Origin: Chlorobaculum limnaeum | Lineage (GTDB): Bacteria; Bacteroidota; Chlorobiia; Chlorobiales; Chlorobiaceae | DNA: 64,000 nt | Reading direction: 5' to 3' | Assembly: GCF_001747405.1 (NCBI RefSeq) | Contig: NZ_CP017305.1 | Coordinates: 2,312,001 to 2,376,000 of the forward strand | In this document: piece after piece, positions 1-9,733 of the stretch | How positions within the stretch are numbered: position 1 is the stretch's first letter | Layout: the number at the start of each line of letters is the position of its first letter | The notes under the pieces: generated by a model | The model's input: the letters and a program-made list of their open reading frames with translations, nothing else | What the model was told of the DNA's origin: nothing | Database searches by the model: none | Made by a program: the position numbers and the translations under genes

Positions 1-300
1 TTGTCTGGTGGCATCGCCCAAGTACAACGATCTGTGCAAATATCTCTTTCCAACATCCGATCAAGAACACTTATCAAGAACGAAACTGGCGAACCAACCG
101 GTGAGGAAGTTTTTATGTATCAGCCCAAGTCATTTCTGGTCATTGGTTCGCTGTCCGAATTCCAGGGAAAGTATGGAATCAATGAAGAAAAATACTCATC
201 ATTTGAACTTTTCAGAAGAAACTTGACCTCCCCTGAAATAATCACATTCGATGAACTATATCAACGAGCAAAGTTTATAGCAGAGTCGAGCGAGGCATAA
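1..300 (+). CDS. Shedu-like (DUF4263) protein, C-terminal end, partial
   Basis: Only the last ~99 residues are inside the window; the reading frame is open to base 1 and stops at 298-300. The readable part (SGGIAQVQ, then QPKSFLVIGSLSEF, FELFRRNL, EIITFDELYQRAKFI) resembles the C-terminal half of the PD-(D/E)XK nuclease-like domain of DUF4263/SduA proteins, the effector of the Shedu anti-phage system. The catalytic D-ExK part would lie upstream of base 1 and cannot be checked. I infer a defence gene from this motif string only; another restriction-endonuclease-like family remains possible. Confidence 0.6.
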   Translation: MSGGIAQVQRSVQISLSNIRSRTLIKNETGEPTGEEVFMYQPKSFLVIGSLSEFQGKYGINEEKYSSFELFRRNLTSPEIITFDELYQRAKFIAESSEA

Positions 301-580
301 ATAATATGCAATATTTACCCACTGTAACTGAAAGTTCAAACCTGTGCTTTAATTAACTTTAAGCATCAAATATAACCCAGCCCCCAATAAAAACCCCCAC
401 TGTTTTTGAGATAGTCTGAAACCCCTTTGCCCGCCCCTGATTCCCGAATGCCTGTCAAAAACGCTCGGCCTTCGGCACCGTTTTATCCCGGCAGTCTCTC
501 CACAGACTGCAAAAAACGTAAATAGCAAGGGCGGCCACAAGAGCCGCCCCTACAATGAATTCACCCCCTAAAGCAAATCC
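301..580. other. intergenic region with two hairpins
   Basis: No credible gene. A 7-bp-stem hairpin GCAGTCT/AGACTGC lies at 491-510 and a GGGCGGC/GCCGCCC hairpin at 529-549. Read on the minus strand they follow the asd stop and precede T-rich sequence, so they may help end the recA-dusB-asd transcript. Confidence 0.4.
527..554. repeat. GGGCG-hairpin dispersed repeat, copy 1
   Basis: Perfect 7-bp inverted repeat GGGCGGC/GCCGCCC with a 7-base loop, flanked by AA on the left and CTACA on the right. A second copy with the same frame (AAGGGCG...CGCCCCTACA) and a different loop lies at 50505-50533, so this is a small dispersed REP-like family. Confidence 0.5.
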
Positions 581-1597
581 TCACAGATTCCCCACCAGCA
601 GTTCGGCGATTTGCACGGCGTTGGTGGCGGCGCCTTTGCGGAGGTTGTCGGCCACGACCCAGAGGTTCAGCGTGCGCGGATGCCAGTAGTCGGGGCGCAG
701 GCGGCCAACGAACACCTCGTCGCGCTCGTAGGAGGTCATCGGCATCGGGTAGAGGCGGGCGGACGGATCGTCCTGCATGACGATGCCAGGCGATCCGGCG
801 AGCAGCGCGCGAACCTCCTCGATGTCGAAATCGCTCTTCAGCTCGACGTTCAGCGACTCACCGTGGCCACCGTAAACCGGAATGCGCACGGTGGTCGGCG
901 AAACCTCGATGGTGTCGTCGGCCATGATCTTCTTCGTTTCGTTGACCATCTTCATCTCCTCCTTCGTGTAGCCGTTTTCGGTGAATGCGTCGATCTGCGG
1001 CACGGCGTTGAAGGCGATCTGGTGGAAATGGGTGAAATCCTCCGGAATGTTGCCCGCCAGCTCGCTTTCGAGCGCGTCGCGTCCGGCCTTGCCCTTGCCG
1101 GTGACCGACTGGTAGGTCGAAACCACTACGCGGCGGATGCCGTAGGCGTCGTAGAGCGGCTTGAGCGCCACCACCATCTGGATGGTCGAGCAGTTGGGAT
1201 TGGCGATGATGGGGGCCGCCTTGCCTTCGCGGTCGAAGATCGATTCGGGATTGACCTCCGGCACCACCAGCGGAATCCCCTCGTCCATGCGGAAGGCCGA
1301 GGAGTTGTCGATCACGATCGCGCCTGCCGCCGCCGCCACGGGCGCCCACTCCCTGCTGGCCGACGCGCCAGCAGAGAAGAGCGCGATGTCAACGCCCTCG
1401 AAAATCTCCGCCGACGGCACTTCGGTCACGAACTCGCGCCCCTTGAAGGCGATCACTTCGCCACGGCTGCGCGGCGAGGCGAGCGGCACCAGCTCGCTGA
1501 CCGGGAAATTGCGCTCTTCGAGCACCTTGATCATGGTTCTGCCAACAAGGCCGGTTGCACCAAGAACGGCTACACGGTAGCCTGCTTCACTGCTCAT
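581..1597 (-). CDS. asd: aspartate-semialdehyde dehydrogenase
   Basis: Reduces aspartyl-4-phosphate to aspartate semialdehyde with NADPH, the branch point to lysine/diaminopimelate, threonine and methionine. The 338-residue protein has the N-terminal Rossmann motif GATGLVG (13-19), the catalytic Cys136 in NPNCSTIQ, and the conserved His245 in VYGGHGE; its length is normal for the family. It is the last gene of a minus-strand run, 22 bp downstream of dusB, with recA upstream, so the three are probably cotranscribed. No motif is missing. Confidence 0.95.
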   Translation of the reverse strand: MSSEAGYRVAVLGATGLVGRTMIKVLEERNFPVSELVPLASPRSRGEVIAFKGREFVTEVPSAEIFEGVDIALFSAGASASREWAPVAAAAGAIVIDNSSAFRMDEGIPLVVPEVNPESIFDREGKAAPIIANPNCSTIQMVVALKPLYDAYGIRRVVVSTYQSVTGKGKAGRDALESELAGNIPEDFTHFHQIAFNAVPQIDAFTENGYTKEEMKMVNETKKIMADDTIEVSPTTVRIPVYGGHGESLNVELKSDFDIEEVRALLAGSPGIVMQDDPSARLYPMPMTSYERDEVFVGRLRPDYWHPRTLNLWVVADNLRKGAATNAVQIAELLVGNL

Positions 1598-1619
1598 ATA
1601 CGTAAGAATGGATGATGGT

Positions 1620-2663
1620 TTAGTAATTGAGAATCAGTCTCGGCGAGTGATCGTTCAGGTTTTCACCCCCCTCTTTGAGAAGCCCCTCGCGGTCGAGCGC
1701 CTCGCACGACGCCTCGAATTCGCGGAGCAGTTCGACGATCACCGCCGGGTCAGGTTCGCGCACCAGAAGGTTGCGAACTTTCGAGACGCCCGGCAACCCT
1801 TTCAGGTAGGTCGAGTAGTGGCGGCGCATTTCAAGCACGCCATGCTTCTCGCCCTTGTACTCCAGCGACAGGCGCAAGTGCTCACGCGCAGCTTCGATCC
1901 GGTCGCGGTAGGAAGGAGCCGGAAGTCGTTCGCCTGTTTTGACCAGACTTTTGGCCTGCGCGAAGATGAAGGGATTGCCGATGGAGCCGCGCCCGATCAT
2001 GATGCCATCCGCGCCGGTCTCGGCGAACATCGCCACGGCGTCGGCGGCGTTCCAGACGTCGCCGTTGGCGATCAGCGGAATCGAGCACGCAGCCTTCGCC
2101 TCGGCGATGCGCCCCCAGTCGGCACGGCCTTTGTACATGTCGCTGCGGGTGCGCCCGTGCACCGCGACCGCCTGGATGCCCGCGTCTTCGAACCGCCGCA
2201 CGGTGTCGGTTATGTTGATCGAGTCGTGATCCCAGCCGATGCGCGTCTTGGCGGTCACCGGCAGCGAAACGGCGTTGACCACCGCCGAGGCGATGGCCGA
2301 GAGCTTCTCCGGCTCCCTGAGCAGCGCCGCTCCGGCTCCGCGCCCGGCCACTTTTTTCACCGGACAGCCGAAGTTGATGTCGAGATAGTCCGGCTCGTAA
2401 CTCTCGGCGATGGCCGCCGCCTCCACCATCGACTCGACCGTGCTGCCGAAAATCTGCACCGCCACCGGCCGCTCGTGCTCGTCCATCCTGAGCTTGCGGA
2501 TCGACTTCTCCGCGCCGCGCCTGATCGCTTCCGCGCTGATGAATTCGGTGTAAACGATGTCCGCCCCGTGCTGCTTGCAGAGCTGCCGGAAGGCGCGGTC
2601 GGTCACATCCTCCATTGGCGCGAGGATGATGGGGCGGTCGATCTCGATGGTTCCAATGCGCAT
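1620..2663 (-). CDS. dusB: tRNA-dihydrouridine synthase, DusB/NifR3 family
   Basis: FMN-dependent enzyme that reduces uridines in tRNA to dihydrouridine. The 347-residue sequence begins with the TIM-barrel strand PIILAPMEDVTD, carries the catalytic Cys100 in the motif NFGCPVKKV, and has the FMN phosphate-binding stretch GADGIMIGRG. It lies 15 bp after recA and 22 bp before asd on the same strand, a compact unit. The NifR3 label follows the family, not a nitrogen-regulation role seen here. Confidence 0.92.
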   Translation of the reverse strand: MRIGTIEIDRPIILAPMEDVTDRAFRQLCKQHGADIVYTEFISAEAIRRGAEKSIRKLRMDEHERPVAVQIFGSTVESMVEAAAIAESYEPDYLDINFGCPVKKVAGRGAGAALLREPEKLSAIASAVVNAVSLPVTAKTRIGWDHDSINITDTVRRFEDAGIQAVAVHGRTRSDMYKGRADWGRIAEAKAACSIPLIANGDVWNAADAVAMFAETGADGIMIGRGSIGNPFIFAQAKSLVKTGERLPAPSYRDRIEAAREHLRLSLEYKGEKHGVLEMRRHYSTYLKGLPGVSKVRNLLVREPDPAVIVELLREFEASCEALDREGLLKEGGENLNDHSPRLILNY

Positions 2664-2678
2664 GAAGCGTGCTCCGGC

Positions 2679-3722
2679 TTATTCGGTTGGCGCTCCGGTA
2701 AGCGTGGCGCGCACCTGCTGGCGGATCGTGTTGCGTAGTGTCTCGTCCTCCTTGAGCAGCTTCTTGACGTTCTCGCGTCCCTGCCCAAGCTTTTCGGTGC
2801 CGTAGCTGAACCACGCGCCCGCCTTCTTGATGATGCCGAACTCGACAGCCATGTCGATCAGCTCGCCCAGCACCGAAATGCCTTCGCCGTAGAGAATATC
2901 GAACTCGGCGGTCTTGAAGGGCGGAGCCACCTTGTTCTTGACCACCTTCACCTTGGTGCGGTTGCCGATCACCTCTTCGCCATCCTTGATCTGCGCGATC
3001 TTGCGGATGTCGAGGCGCACGGAGGAGTAGAACTTCAGCGCCTTGCCGCCGGTGGTGGTTTCGGGGCTGCCGTACATCACGCCGATCTTGTCGCGAAGCT
3101 GGTTGATGAAAAGGCAGACGCTGCTCGACTTGGAGATCGCGCCGGTGAGCTTTCGCAGCGCCTGGCTCATGAGCCGCGCCTGGAGGCCAACGACGCTGTC
3201 GCCCATCTCGCCTTCGAGTTCGGCCTGCGGCACCAAGGCCGCCACCGAGTCAATGACGACGATGTCCACCGCGCCGCTGCGCACGAGCGTTTCGACGATG
3301 GAGAGCGCCTGCTCGCCCGACTCGGGCTGGCTGACGAGCAGAGCGTTGATATCGACGCCGAGCCTGCGGGCGTAGGTCGGATCGAAGGCGTGCTCCGCAT
3401 CGACGATGGCCGCGATGCCGCCTCCTTTCTGCGCCTCGGCGATGACGTGCAGGGCGAGCGTGGTCTTGCCGGAGGACTCAGGGCCGTAGATTTCGGTCAC
3501 GCGGCCACGCGGCAAACCACCGACGCCAAGAGCGTAGTCAAGCGCCATCGAACCGGTCGATATAGACTGCACCTGCAAAACGGGCGAATCGTCGCCGAGG
3601 CGCATGATCGAGCCTTTGCCGAACTGTTTTTCGAGAGTCTCTATCGCGAGGTTGAGCTGTTTGAGCCTTGCCGGATCGACGGCTTGCGGCTGTTGCTGCT
3701 GTTGTGGTTTCTCTTTTTCCAT
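2679..3722 (-). CDS. recA: recombinase RecA
   Basis: ATP-dependent strand-exchange protein of homologous recombination and SOS co-protease. The 347-residue sequence has Walker [10 protein letters not shown] (80-88), the Walker B strand [12 protein letters not shown], and the DNA-binding loop region [19 protein letters not shown]. The N-terminus has a five-glutamine run (QQQQQ), seen here as CTG/TTG repeats. A tight gap of 15 bp to dusB suggests an operon. I see no clear SOS box upstream, but no consensus is established for this group. Confidence 0.97.
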   Translation of the reverse strand: MEKEKPQQQQQPQAVDPARLKQLNLAIETLEKQFGKGSIMRLGDDSPVLQVQSISTGSMALDYALGVGGLPRGRVTEIYGPESSGKTTLALHVIAEAQKGGGIAAIVDAEHAFDPTYARRLGVDINALLVSQPESGEQALSIVETLVRSGAVDIVVIDSVAALVPQAELEGEMGDSVVGLQARLMSQALRKLTGAISKSSSVCLFINQLRDKIGVMYGSPETTTGGKALKFYSSVRLDIRKIAQIKDGEEVIGNRTKVKVVKNKVAPPFKTAEFDILYGEGISVLGELIDMAVEFGIIKKAGAWFSYGTEKLGQGRENVKKLLKEDETLRNTIRQQVRATLTGAPTE

Positions 3723-3763
3723 AGGGGTATGCTCTGAATTTGTAAAAGTGTTCTGCCCGAAAA

Positions 3764-4762
3764 TTATAGAATGGCGCTTCGAAGCGTTTCATCAAATGGA
3801 CGGTAGGTCATGCCAAGCTCGTCCACCGAACGCCGGTTGCTGTAGCGTGCCGGATGCGCGGCCTGCCTGAGACTTTCGATGCTGATGAACGACGGACGCT
3901 GCGTCAGGAGCGACCAAAGCTCGCCTCCGGCGCCAGCCGCCATTCCGGCAACTCCGCCGACGCGGAACGCCTTGCCGCTCCGGCTGCCGGGCAGCGCGGC
4001 GATTCGCTCGAACAGCTCCCGGAACGAGAGATTCTCGCTGACGACGATGTAGCGTTCTCCCGTTATTCCCTTCTGCCATGCGGCGATATGGGCGTCGGCC
4101 ACGTCGCGTACATCGACGAATCCCGTCGCGCCATCGGGGCAGAGCGGCAGGCGGCCATCGTAGATCATCCGGAGCACCTCGTTGGAGCTGCTGCCGGGCA
4201 TCCCCGGTTCGGGATTCCTGCCGATCACCACGCCGGGATTGACCATCACCACGTCGAGACCCTCGGCAACGCCGCGACGGCATTCGAGCTCTGACAGGTG
4301 CTTGGACTCCATGTAGACATTGTGGCGCTGCCACTCGGTGAAGGCGGTCTGCTCGTTCGACTCCCGCAGGCCGCTTGCCAAGTCGGAGGAACCGACGGCG
4401 GCAATAGAGCTGGTGGCGACGAGCCGCTTCACGCCCGCCTCCAGGCAGGCATCGACGACGTGGCGGGTACCGAGCACGTTGGTGTCGTAGAGCCGGTGAC
4501 GATAATTTTTGGTGTAGGCGATCAGCCCCGCGCAGTGGAAGACGACCTCCGCGCCTTTAACCGCTTCGTTGAGAGCAACCGGATCGTGCATGTCGGCCCG
4601 AACGATCTCGACCGGCAAATTGCGCAGAAACGAAGCATCCGATCCCTCCCGGACGGTGGCCCGGCAACGGACGCCATCGCCGAACCGTTCGATCAGATCG
4701 ACGAGAAGCCGTGCCCCTATGTAGCCCGTTGCACCGGTGATGAGAATCGGTATACCTGACAT
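3764..4762 (-). CDS. NAD-dependent epimerase/dehydratase (extended SDR)
   Basis: Rossmann-fold sugar or flavonol-type reductase of unknown substrate. GATGYIG at residues 10-16 binds the dinucleotide, Y150-x3-K154 (YMESK) is the SDR catalytic pair, and the serine of TSSIAAVG completes the triad. The 332-residue length fits the extended SDR class; the dihydroflavonol-4-reductase-like subgroup is the nearest I recognise. It lies 41 bp upstream of recA on the same strand and is divergent from the peptidase gene at 4983. Confidence 0.8.
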   Translation of the reverse strand: MSGIPILITGATGYIGARLLVDLIERFGDGVRCRATVREGSDASFLRNLPVEIVRADMHDPVALNEAVKGAEVVFHCAGLIAYTKNYRHRLYDTNVLGTRHVVDACLEAGVKRLVATSSIAAVGSSDLASGLRESNEQTAFTEWQRHNVYMESKHLSELECRRGVAEGLDVVMVNPGVVIGRNPEPGMPGSSSNEVLRMIYDGRLPLCPDGATGFVDVRDVADAHIAAWQKGITGERYIVVSENLSFRELFERIAALPGSRSGKAFRVGGVAGMAAGAGGELWSLLTQRPSFISIESLRQAAHPARYSNRRSVDELGMTYRPFDETLRSAIL

Positions 4763-4982
4763 GAAAAAGTTGCGCCTCTGAAAAACCTGTTCAGCGTTGC
4801 GTGAGCTTTGCAGTGGCCACGAGTTTCCTCACTGAAAAATCCCGGTACCCGCAAAACCCTTCGACAGAAAACCTGAACGCCAGATGCGACTCAGGCGTTA
4901 CGAAGAAGCTGCTGTCGCGCAATCACTACAGATGCGGCCCAGCGCCGCGAATTGTGCTTAATAATAAGAAGAATAACTTACA

Positions 4983-6308
4983 TTGCACTCAAATCCATCC
5001 TCAATCGTGAGAAAAAATATCGTATCACCCTCCGGCGGCAACGCAGCATATTCCGAAGAACGCCTCTCGACCGGACTCGTCGAAAGCGGAACCCTCTCCA
5101 ACGGCCTGCGCATCGTCAGCAATCTCGTTCCATACGTACACAGCGTCACGCTCGGCCTGTGGATCGACGCCGGTTCCCGCGAAGACCCCGAGGGGCTGGA
5201 GGGAATGGCGCACTTCATCGAGCACGCGCTCTTCAAGGGCACGCAGAAGCGGGATTACGTGGAAATCGCCCGCTGCATCGAAGAGACCGGCGGCTACATC
5301 GACGCCTGGACCACCAAGGAGCAGACCTGCCTCTGCATCCGCTGCCTTCGGGAGCACCTGCATCTCGCTTTCGACCTCTTGGCCGACCTCTGCTGCAATC
5401 CGCTCTTTCCGCCCGGCGAGATCGACAAGGAGAAAGAGGTGGTGCTCGAAGAGATCGCCAGCGTGAACGACACCCCGGAAGAGCTGGTCTTCGAGGATTT
5501 CGACCGCCGCACATTCCCCGCGCATCCGCTCGGTACGCCGATTCTCGGCACCGAGGAGAGCGTGGAGCGACTCACCGTCGAAGAGATCAGGAACTTCATG
5601 CGCCGTTACTACACGCCGTCGAAGATGCTCGTCACAGCAGTCGGCAACATCGATCACGCCGAAGTCACCTCGCTGGCCGACTCGTTTTTGGGACACCTAA
5701 AGAACGAGCCGCAGGAAGATTCGTCGCGGCGGCTCTTCGATCTTTCGACCTACAAGCCATTCAACGTGACGCTGAAAAAGAGCGTGTTCCAGTCGCAGAT
5801 TCTGCTCGGCGCGATCTGCCCGCGAGACGACCGGCGCTTCTGGGGACTCATGGCGCTGAACGCGATGCTGTCGAGCGGCATGAGCTCCATTCTGAACCTT
5901 GAACTTCGCGAAAAGCGCGGACTGGTCTACCAGGCCTACTCCTCTGTCTCGTTTTATGACGAGCTGACGGCCTTCAACATCTACGCGGGAACCGACAAGG
6001 GCAAAACCGCCAAAACCCTCGACACCATCGGCAAGCTGTTAAGCGGCAATACAATGAAGGAACCCGATCCCGCCGAACTCGCGGCGGCCAAATCGAAGAT
6101 GCTCGGCTCAATGATCCTCGGCATGGAAAAGATGACCCGGCGCATGTCCAACATCGCGCAGGATGTTTTTTATTTCGGGCGATATGTGTCGCCTGCCGAA
6201 AAAGCAGGGATGATCGAAGAGGTGACGATTGCCGAGATCGCCATGACGGTCGATTCGCTTGGCCTCCCCGACCGGCTCTCGACGCTGGTTTACAAACCCG
6301 GACGGTAA
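4983..6308 (+). CDS. M16 family zinc metallopeptidase
   Basis: Processing-peptidase-like protease of the pitrilysin family. The inverted zinc motif HFIEH (H77, E80, H81) is intact, and the downstream EKEVVLEEI stretch supplies the expected third-ligand Glu. Length of 441 residues matches single-unit bacterial M16B enzymes (YmxG/PqqL-like). The TTG start at 4983 has no good ribosome site; GTG at 5007 in the same frame is an alternative. It is divergent from the SDR gene. The substrate is unknown. Confidence 0.88.
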   Translation: MHSNPSSIVRKNIVSPSGGNAAYSEERLSTGLVESGTLSNGLRIVSNLVPYVHSVTLGLWIDAGSREDPEGLEGMAHFIEHALFKGTQKRDYVEIARCIEETGGYIDAWTTKEQTCLCIRCLREHLHLAFDLLADLCCNPLFPPGEIDKEKEVVLEEIASVNDTPEELVFEDFDRRTFPAHPLGTPILGTEESVERLTVEEIRNFMRRYYTPSKMLVTAVGNIDHAEVTSLADSFLGHLKNEPQEDSSRRLFDLSTYKPFNVTLKKSVFQSQILLGAICPRDDRRFWGLMALNAMLSSGMSSILNLELREKRGLVYQAYSSVSFYDELTAFNIYAGTDKGKTAKTLDTIGKLLSGNTMKEPDPAELAAAKSKMLGSMILGMEKMTRRMSNIAQDVFYFGRYVSPAEKAGMIEEVTIAEIAMTVDSLGLPDRLSTLVYKPGR

Positions 6309-6459
6309 GGGTTTCTGGATGGCAGCCTGAAGCCGCCACCGGCCCGATACGGTCAACGGTTTGCGGAAAAACGCCTTAACGAGCGTCTTTTCAAAAAGAC
6401 CGAAAAAATCGTATTATTCGAGCTTTAATTTTTCAACAACAAACCGGTCACGTAGAGCT

Positions 6460-7743
6460 TTGCAAAAGAATATCACGAATGTCAGCGAAATCGCGCAGGA
6501 ACTTGAAATCATTCTGACTGCCGATGAGTACCAGCCCGAATACGACCTTGAACTCGAAGAAGCCCGCCGCTCCGTCAGAATCAAAGGATTCAGGCAGGGG
6601 CACGTGCCCGCAGGCATGCTCAAACGCATGATCGGGCCGTCCATCGAGGCCAGCGTCGCCGAAAAGATGGCTTCGAAACATTTCGCCGCCATCGCCGAGG
6701 AGGAGAAGATCAATCCGGCCAGCCGCGCCCAGATCGAAAGCTATAACTTCGAGAACGGCAACCTGACCATTCGCATCTCCTACGAAATCCATCCCGAATT
6801 CGAGCTGAAGGATTTCAGCGGATTCACCTTCACCCAGGCCGAATATACAGTCACTGACGAAGATGTCGATCGTGAAATCAATCTGATTCTCCGCGGCCAC
6901 GGAACCATGGTGACCAGCGAAGAAGCGGCTGTCGCGGGCGACACCGTCATCGGCGACGTCACCAAGCTCGATGCCGAAGGCGCCGACGTCGAAGGCTCGA
7001 AGAACGAAAACCACCACTTCAACCTCGAATACCTCCCGGCGGACAACCCGTTCCGCATGGCTCTCGAAGGCAAGAAAGCCGGCGATGTCGTGGAAGTGAC
7101 CGTCGAACCCAGGCAGGAGGGCGGCGAAACGAGCCGGTTCCGCGTAGAGATCAAGGAGGTCAAGCGCCTCGAGCTGCCGGAGCTGGACGACGAGCTGGTC
7201 AAAGAGATCAGCCAGCAGCGCTTCGAGAAGGTCGAAGACTTCAGAAACGATGTCCGCTTGCAGATTCAGGCGCACTTTTCCGACAAATCCGAGCATGACC
7301 TGCTCGAAGCCATTTCAGCGAAACTGATCGAAGAGCATCCGGTGCCGACTCCGAAAGCCATGGTCGCCCAGTTCCAGAACATGCTGCTCGAGAACGCCAA
7401 GCGCCAGGTTGGCGGTCAGTTCCCCAAAGGTCTCGACGAGCGCGAGTTCTTCAACACCATGAAGCCGAACGCCGAAAAGCACGCCCGCTGGCTTCTGGTC
7501 AGCCAGAAGATCGCCAGGGAGAGCAGCCTTGAAGTGACTGACGAGGACATCAAGGCCTACGCCGAAAAAGAGGCTGAAAAAGAGCCTTCACTCACCGTGG
7601 ATCAGCTCCTCAACACCTACATGTCCACCGAGTTCAAGGACTACATCATCGACACGATCCTGAAGGAGAAAATCTACGACGTGATCAAATCCAAGGTGAG
7701 CATCACCAAAGAGGCGACTCCGATTCCGGAGCACAACAACTGA
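6460..7743 (+). CDS. tig: trigger factor, ribosome-associated chaperone and peptidyl-prolyl isomerase
   Basis: Binds the exit tunnel of the ribosome and shelters nascent chains. The ribosome-binding signature appears as [15 protein letters not shown]; the PPIase domain (GDTVIGDV onward) and the C-terminal helical domain follow. The frame is open from 6361, but family proteins begin at the [16 protein letters not shown] segment, so I place the start at TTG 6460, giving 427 residues, the usual length. A strong terminator follows at 7764-7795. In many genomes clpP follows tig; here it does not. Confidence 0.9.
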   Translation: MQKNITNVSEIAQELEIILTADEYQPEYDLELEEARRSVRIKGFRQGHVPAGMLKRMIGPSIEASVAEKMASKHFAAIAEEEKINPASRAQIESYNFENGNLTIRISYEIHPEFELKDFSGFTFTQAEYTVTDEDVDREINLILRGHGTMVTSEEAAVAGDTVIGDVTKLDAEGADVEGSKNENHHFNLEYLPADNPFRMALEGKKAGDVVEVTVEPRQEGGETSRFRVEIKEVKRLELPELDDELVKEISQQRFEKVEDFRNDVRLQIQAHFSDKSEHDLLEAISAKLIEEHPVPTPKAMVAQFQNMLLENAKRQVGGQFPKGLDEREFFNTMKPNAEKHARWLLVSQKIARESSLEVTDEDIKAYAEKEAEKEPSLTVDQLLNTYMSTEFKDYIIDTILKEKIYDVIKSKVSITKEATPIPEHNN

Positions 7744-7763
7744 TCGTAAGGTAACACGGATAT

Positions 7764-7795
7764 AAAAAAGGCTCCTGAAAAGGAGCCTTTTTTTT
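7764..7795 (+). terminator. rho-independent terminator after tig
   Basis: Stem GGCTCC/GGAGCC with a 6-base loop, extended by A6 on the left and T8 on the right. The A/T arms make it usable on both strands, so it may also end the acpS transcript from the minus strand. Confidence 0.9.
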
Positions 7796-7875
7796 GAACT
7801 GTCATGGACTGGCACGGACGAAGTGGTCAGGCTCCGGAAAAAAACTCGACAGCAATTCATGTCCACACCCAACCA

Positions 7876-8232
7876 TCACGCCTTCTCGTACAGCGCCATC
7901 GCTACGGCGGAGTGGCGGTCGTGCGAAATGGAGAGGCTGATCCGACCTGAAAAATCTGCGGCATGAATCGTCACGCAGGGTTTGCCCGCCTCGTCGTTCA
8001 GCACCTCGATGGAGTGCCAGAACAGGCCCTTCGAGATGCCGGTGCCGAGCGCCTTCGAGACCGCTTCCTTGGCGGCAAAACGTCCGGCGAGGCTCGCCAC
8101 GGGATCGGGCTTTGTGAGGCACTGGGCCATTTCGGCTCCGGTCAGGATTTTCTTCATGAAGGTCTGGCCGAAACGGTCGTAAATCGAGCGGATGCGCGCC
8201 AGCTCGACAATATCAACGCCAACCTCCGCCAT
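7876..8232 (-). CDS. acpS: holo-[acyl-carrier-protein] synthase
   Basis: Transfers 4'-phosphopantetheine from CoA to apo-ACP. The 118-residue sequence has the Mg-binding Asp7 in GVDIVEL and Glu56 in the signature RFAAKEAVSKALG, and ends with the LSISHDRHSAVAMA strand typical of AcpS. It starts 5 bp after the nadC stop, so the two are cotranscribed. Confidence 0.94.
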   Translation of the reverse strand: MAEVGVDIVELARIRSIYDRFGQTFMKKILTGAEMAQCLTKPDPVASLAGRFAAKEAVSKALGTGISKGLFWHSIEVLNDEAGKPCVTIHAADFSGRISLSISHDRHSAVAMALYEKA

Positions 8233-8237
8233 CGCGC

Positions 8238-9131
8238 TTAAGCTCTTTCGATCTTCATCGACATGTCAAGCGCTTTGACGCTGTGCGTCAGCTCGCCAAC
8301 CGAAATGAAATCGACGCCGGTCATGGCGACTTCGGAAACGTTGTGCAGGCCGATATTTCCCGACGCTTCGAGCAGGATGTTGCCGAAGCCGTTCGCCTTG
8401 ACCCAGCGCACCGCTTCGGCCAGGTCATCAACCATGAAGTTGTCGAGCAGAATCATGTCCGGCCGGCTGGCGCATGCGCGAACCAGCTCGGAAATGCTGC
8501 GAACTTCGGTTTCGATCTTCACCGCCACGCCCTGCTTCTCGCAATACGCCTTCGCCCGTTTGACCGCCTCCTCCACGCTGCCTGCGGCGTCGATATGATT
8601 GTCCTTGATGAGAATCATGTCGAACAGCCCGAAGCGGTGGTTGGTGCCGCCGCCGATCCGCACGGCGTCCTTGTCGTAAAAGCGCAGGGCTGGCGCGGTC
8701 TTCCGGGTATCGAGAATGGCTGTGTTGGTGTGGCTGACCCGCTCGACATACATGTTCGTCCGGGTGGCGATGCCGGACATCCGCTGCATGAAATTGAGCG
8801 CCGTCCGCTCGCCGAAGAGAATCGAGGCAATGCGCCCCCTGACTTCGAGAATCCGCTCACCCGGATAGACCCGCTTGCCATCCTTGACGCAGGCCGTGAA
8901 CTCCAGCGAGGCGTCCGACGACTGGAACACCTGCCGGGCGACCTCGATTCCGGCAATGATCCCCTCGGCCTTGGCCTCGATATAGCCGAGCCCCTGCTGG
9001 GCCGGATCGACGGTCGCCTCGGTGGTGATGTCCCCCAGATAACGATCCTCTTCGAGCGCGAGCTGCAAGGCTTTCAACCGGCAGGTCTCGAAAAATTCCC
9101 TGAACGCGATATTGGTTCTTTTTTCTGTCAT
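8238..9131 (-). CDS. nadC: nicotinate-nucleotide pyrophosphorylase (quinolinate phosphoribosyltransferase)
   Basis: Converts quinolinate and PRPP to nicotinate mononucleotide in de novo NAD synthesis. The 297-residue sequence has DTRKTAPALR, GGGTNHRFGL, LLDNF and EASGNIGL, the ordered active-site and phosphate-binding motifs of the family. It is directly upstream of acpS with a 5-bp gap. The region 9132-9349 between nadC and the divergent folB should hold both promoters, but I see no convincing sites. Confidence 0.94.
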   Translation of the reverse strand: MTEKRTNIAFREFFETCRLKALQLALEEDRYLGDITTEATVDPAQQGLGYIEAKAEGIIAGIEVARQVFQSSDASLEFTACVKDGKRVYPGERILEVRGRIASILFGERTALNFMQRMSGIATRTNMYVERVSHTNTAILDTRKTAPALRFYDKDAVRIGGGTNHRFGLFDMILIKDNHIDAAGSVEEAVKRAKAYCEKQGVAVKIETEVRSISELVRACASRPDMILLDNFMVDDLAEAVRWVKANGFGNILLEASGNIGLHNVSEVAMTGVDFISVGELTHSVKALDMSMKIERA

Positions 9132-9349
9132 AACTGCTATATCAGTATGAGGTTAGCGGAATCAGAACGGCGCCCGTCGGGCTATTGAGCGTGCTTCTGC
9201 AAGGTACTATTTTTTTGGTATTCGCCAGGGGTCATGACGCTCGCGCATGACAGTTTGAGCAAGGCGGAGGAGCCATTTTTGCAATGCAGCGGGCAATAGA
9301 TTACATTCCTGCAGAATCCTCCTGAACGCCTATCCCGCTCTGCCCAGCC

Positions 9350-9730
9350 ATGAAACTTCATCATCGTTCCTGCGTCAGGCTCGTCAATGCTGTTTTTTAT
9401 GCCCGGCACGGCGTCCACGAAGAGGAGCGCTGCCTCGGCGGGCGGTACGAGGTCGATGCCGAAGTTGTTTTCGACACCACGGAAGCCGCCGCGACCGACG
9501 ACATCACGAAAACTGTCGATTACAGCAAGGCTTACGCGATCATCAGCGAGGTCATGACCTCCGGCGAACCTGCAGCGCTCATCGAGACGCTTGCCGCAAG
9601 AGCGGCGGCGAGGCTGATCGAAGAGCTGGTCATCGCGGAAAAGGTCACAGTCAGGGTGCGCAAGCGCGTGGTGCCGCTCGGCGGGCTGTGCGATTATGCC
9701 GAGGCCGAACACACCATCGAAAAGCGTTGA
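9350..9730 (+). CDS. folB: dihydroneopterin aldolase
   Basis: Cleaves dihydroneopterin to 6-hydroxymethyl-dihydropterin in folate synthesis. The 126-residue protein shows FYARHGVHEEER, the DITKTVDYSKAY strand and the C-terminal KRVVPLGG-type motif, all expected in FolB. It is followed after 3 bp by folK, the next enzyme in the pathway. Confidence 0.92.
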   Translation: MKLHHRSCVRLVNAVFYARHGVHEEERCLGGRYEVDAEVVFDTTEAAATDDITKTVDYSKAYAIISEVMTSGEPAALIETLAARAAARLIEELVIAEKVTVRVRKRVVPLGGLCDYAEAEHTIEKR

Positions 9731-9733
9731 GCG

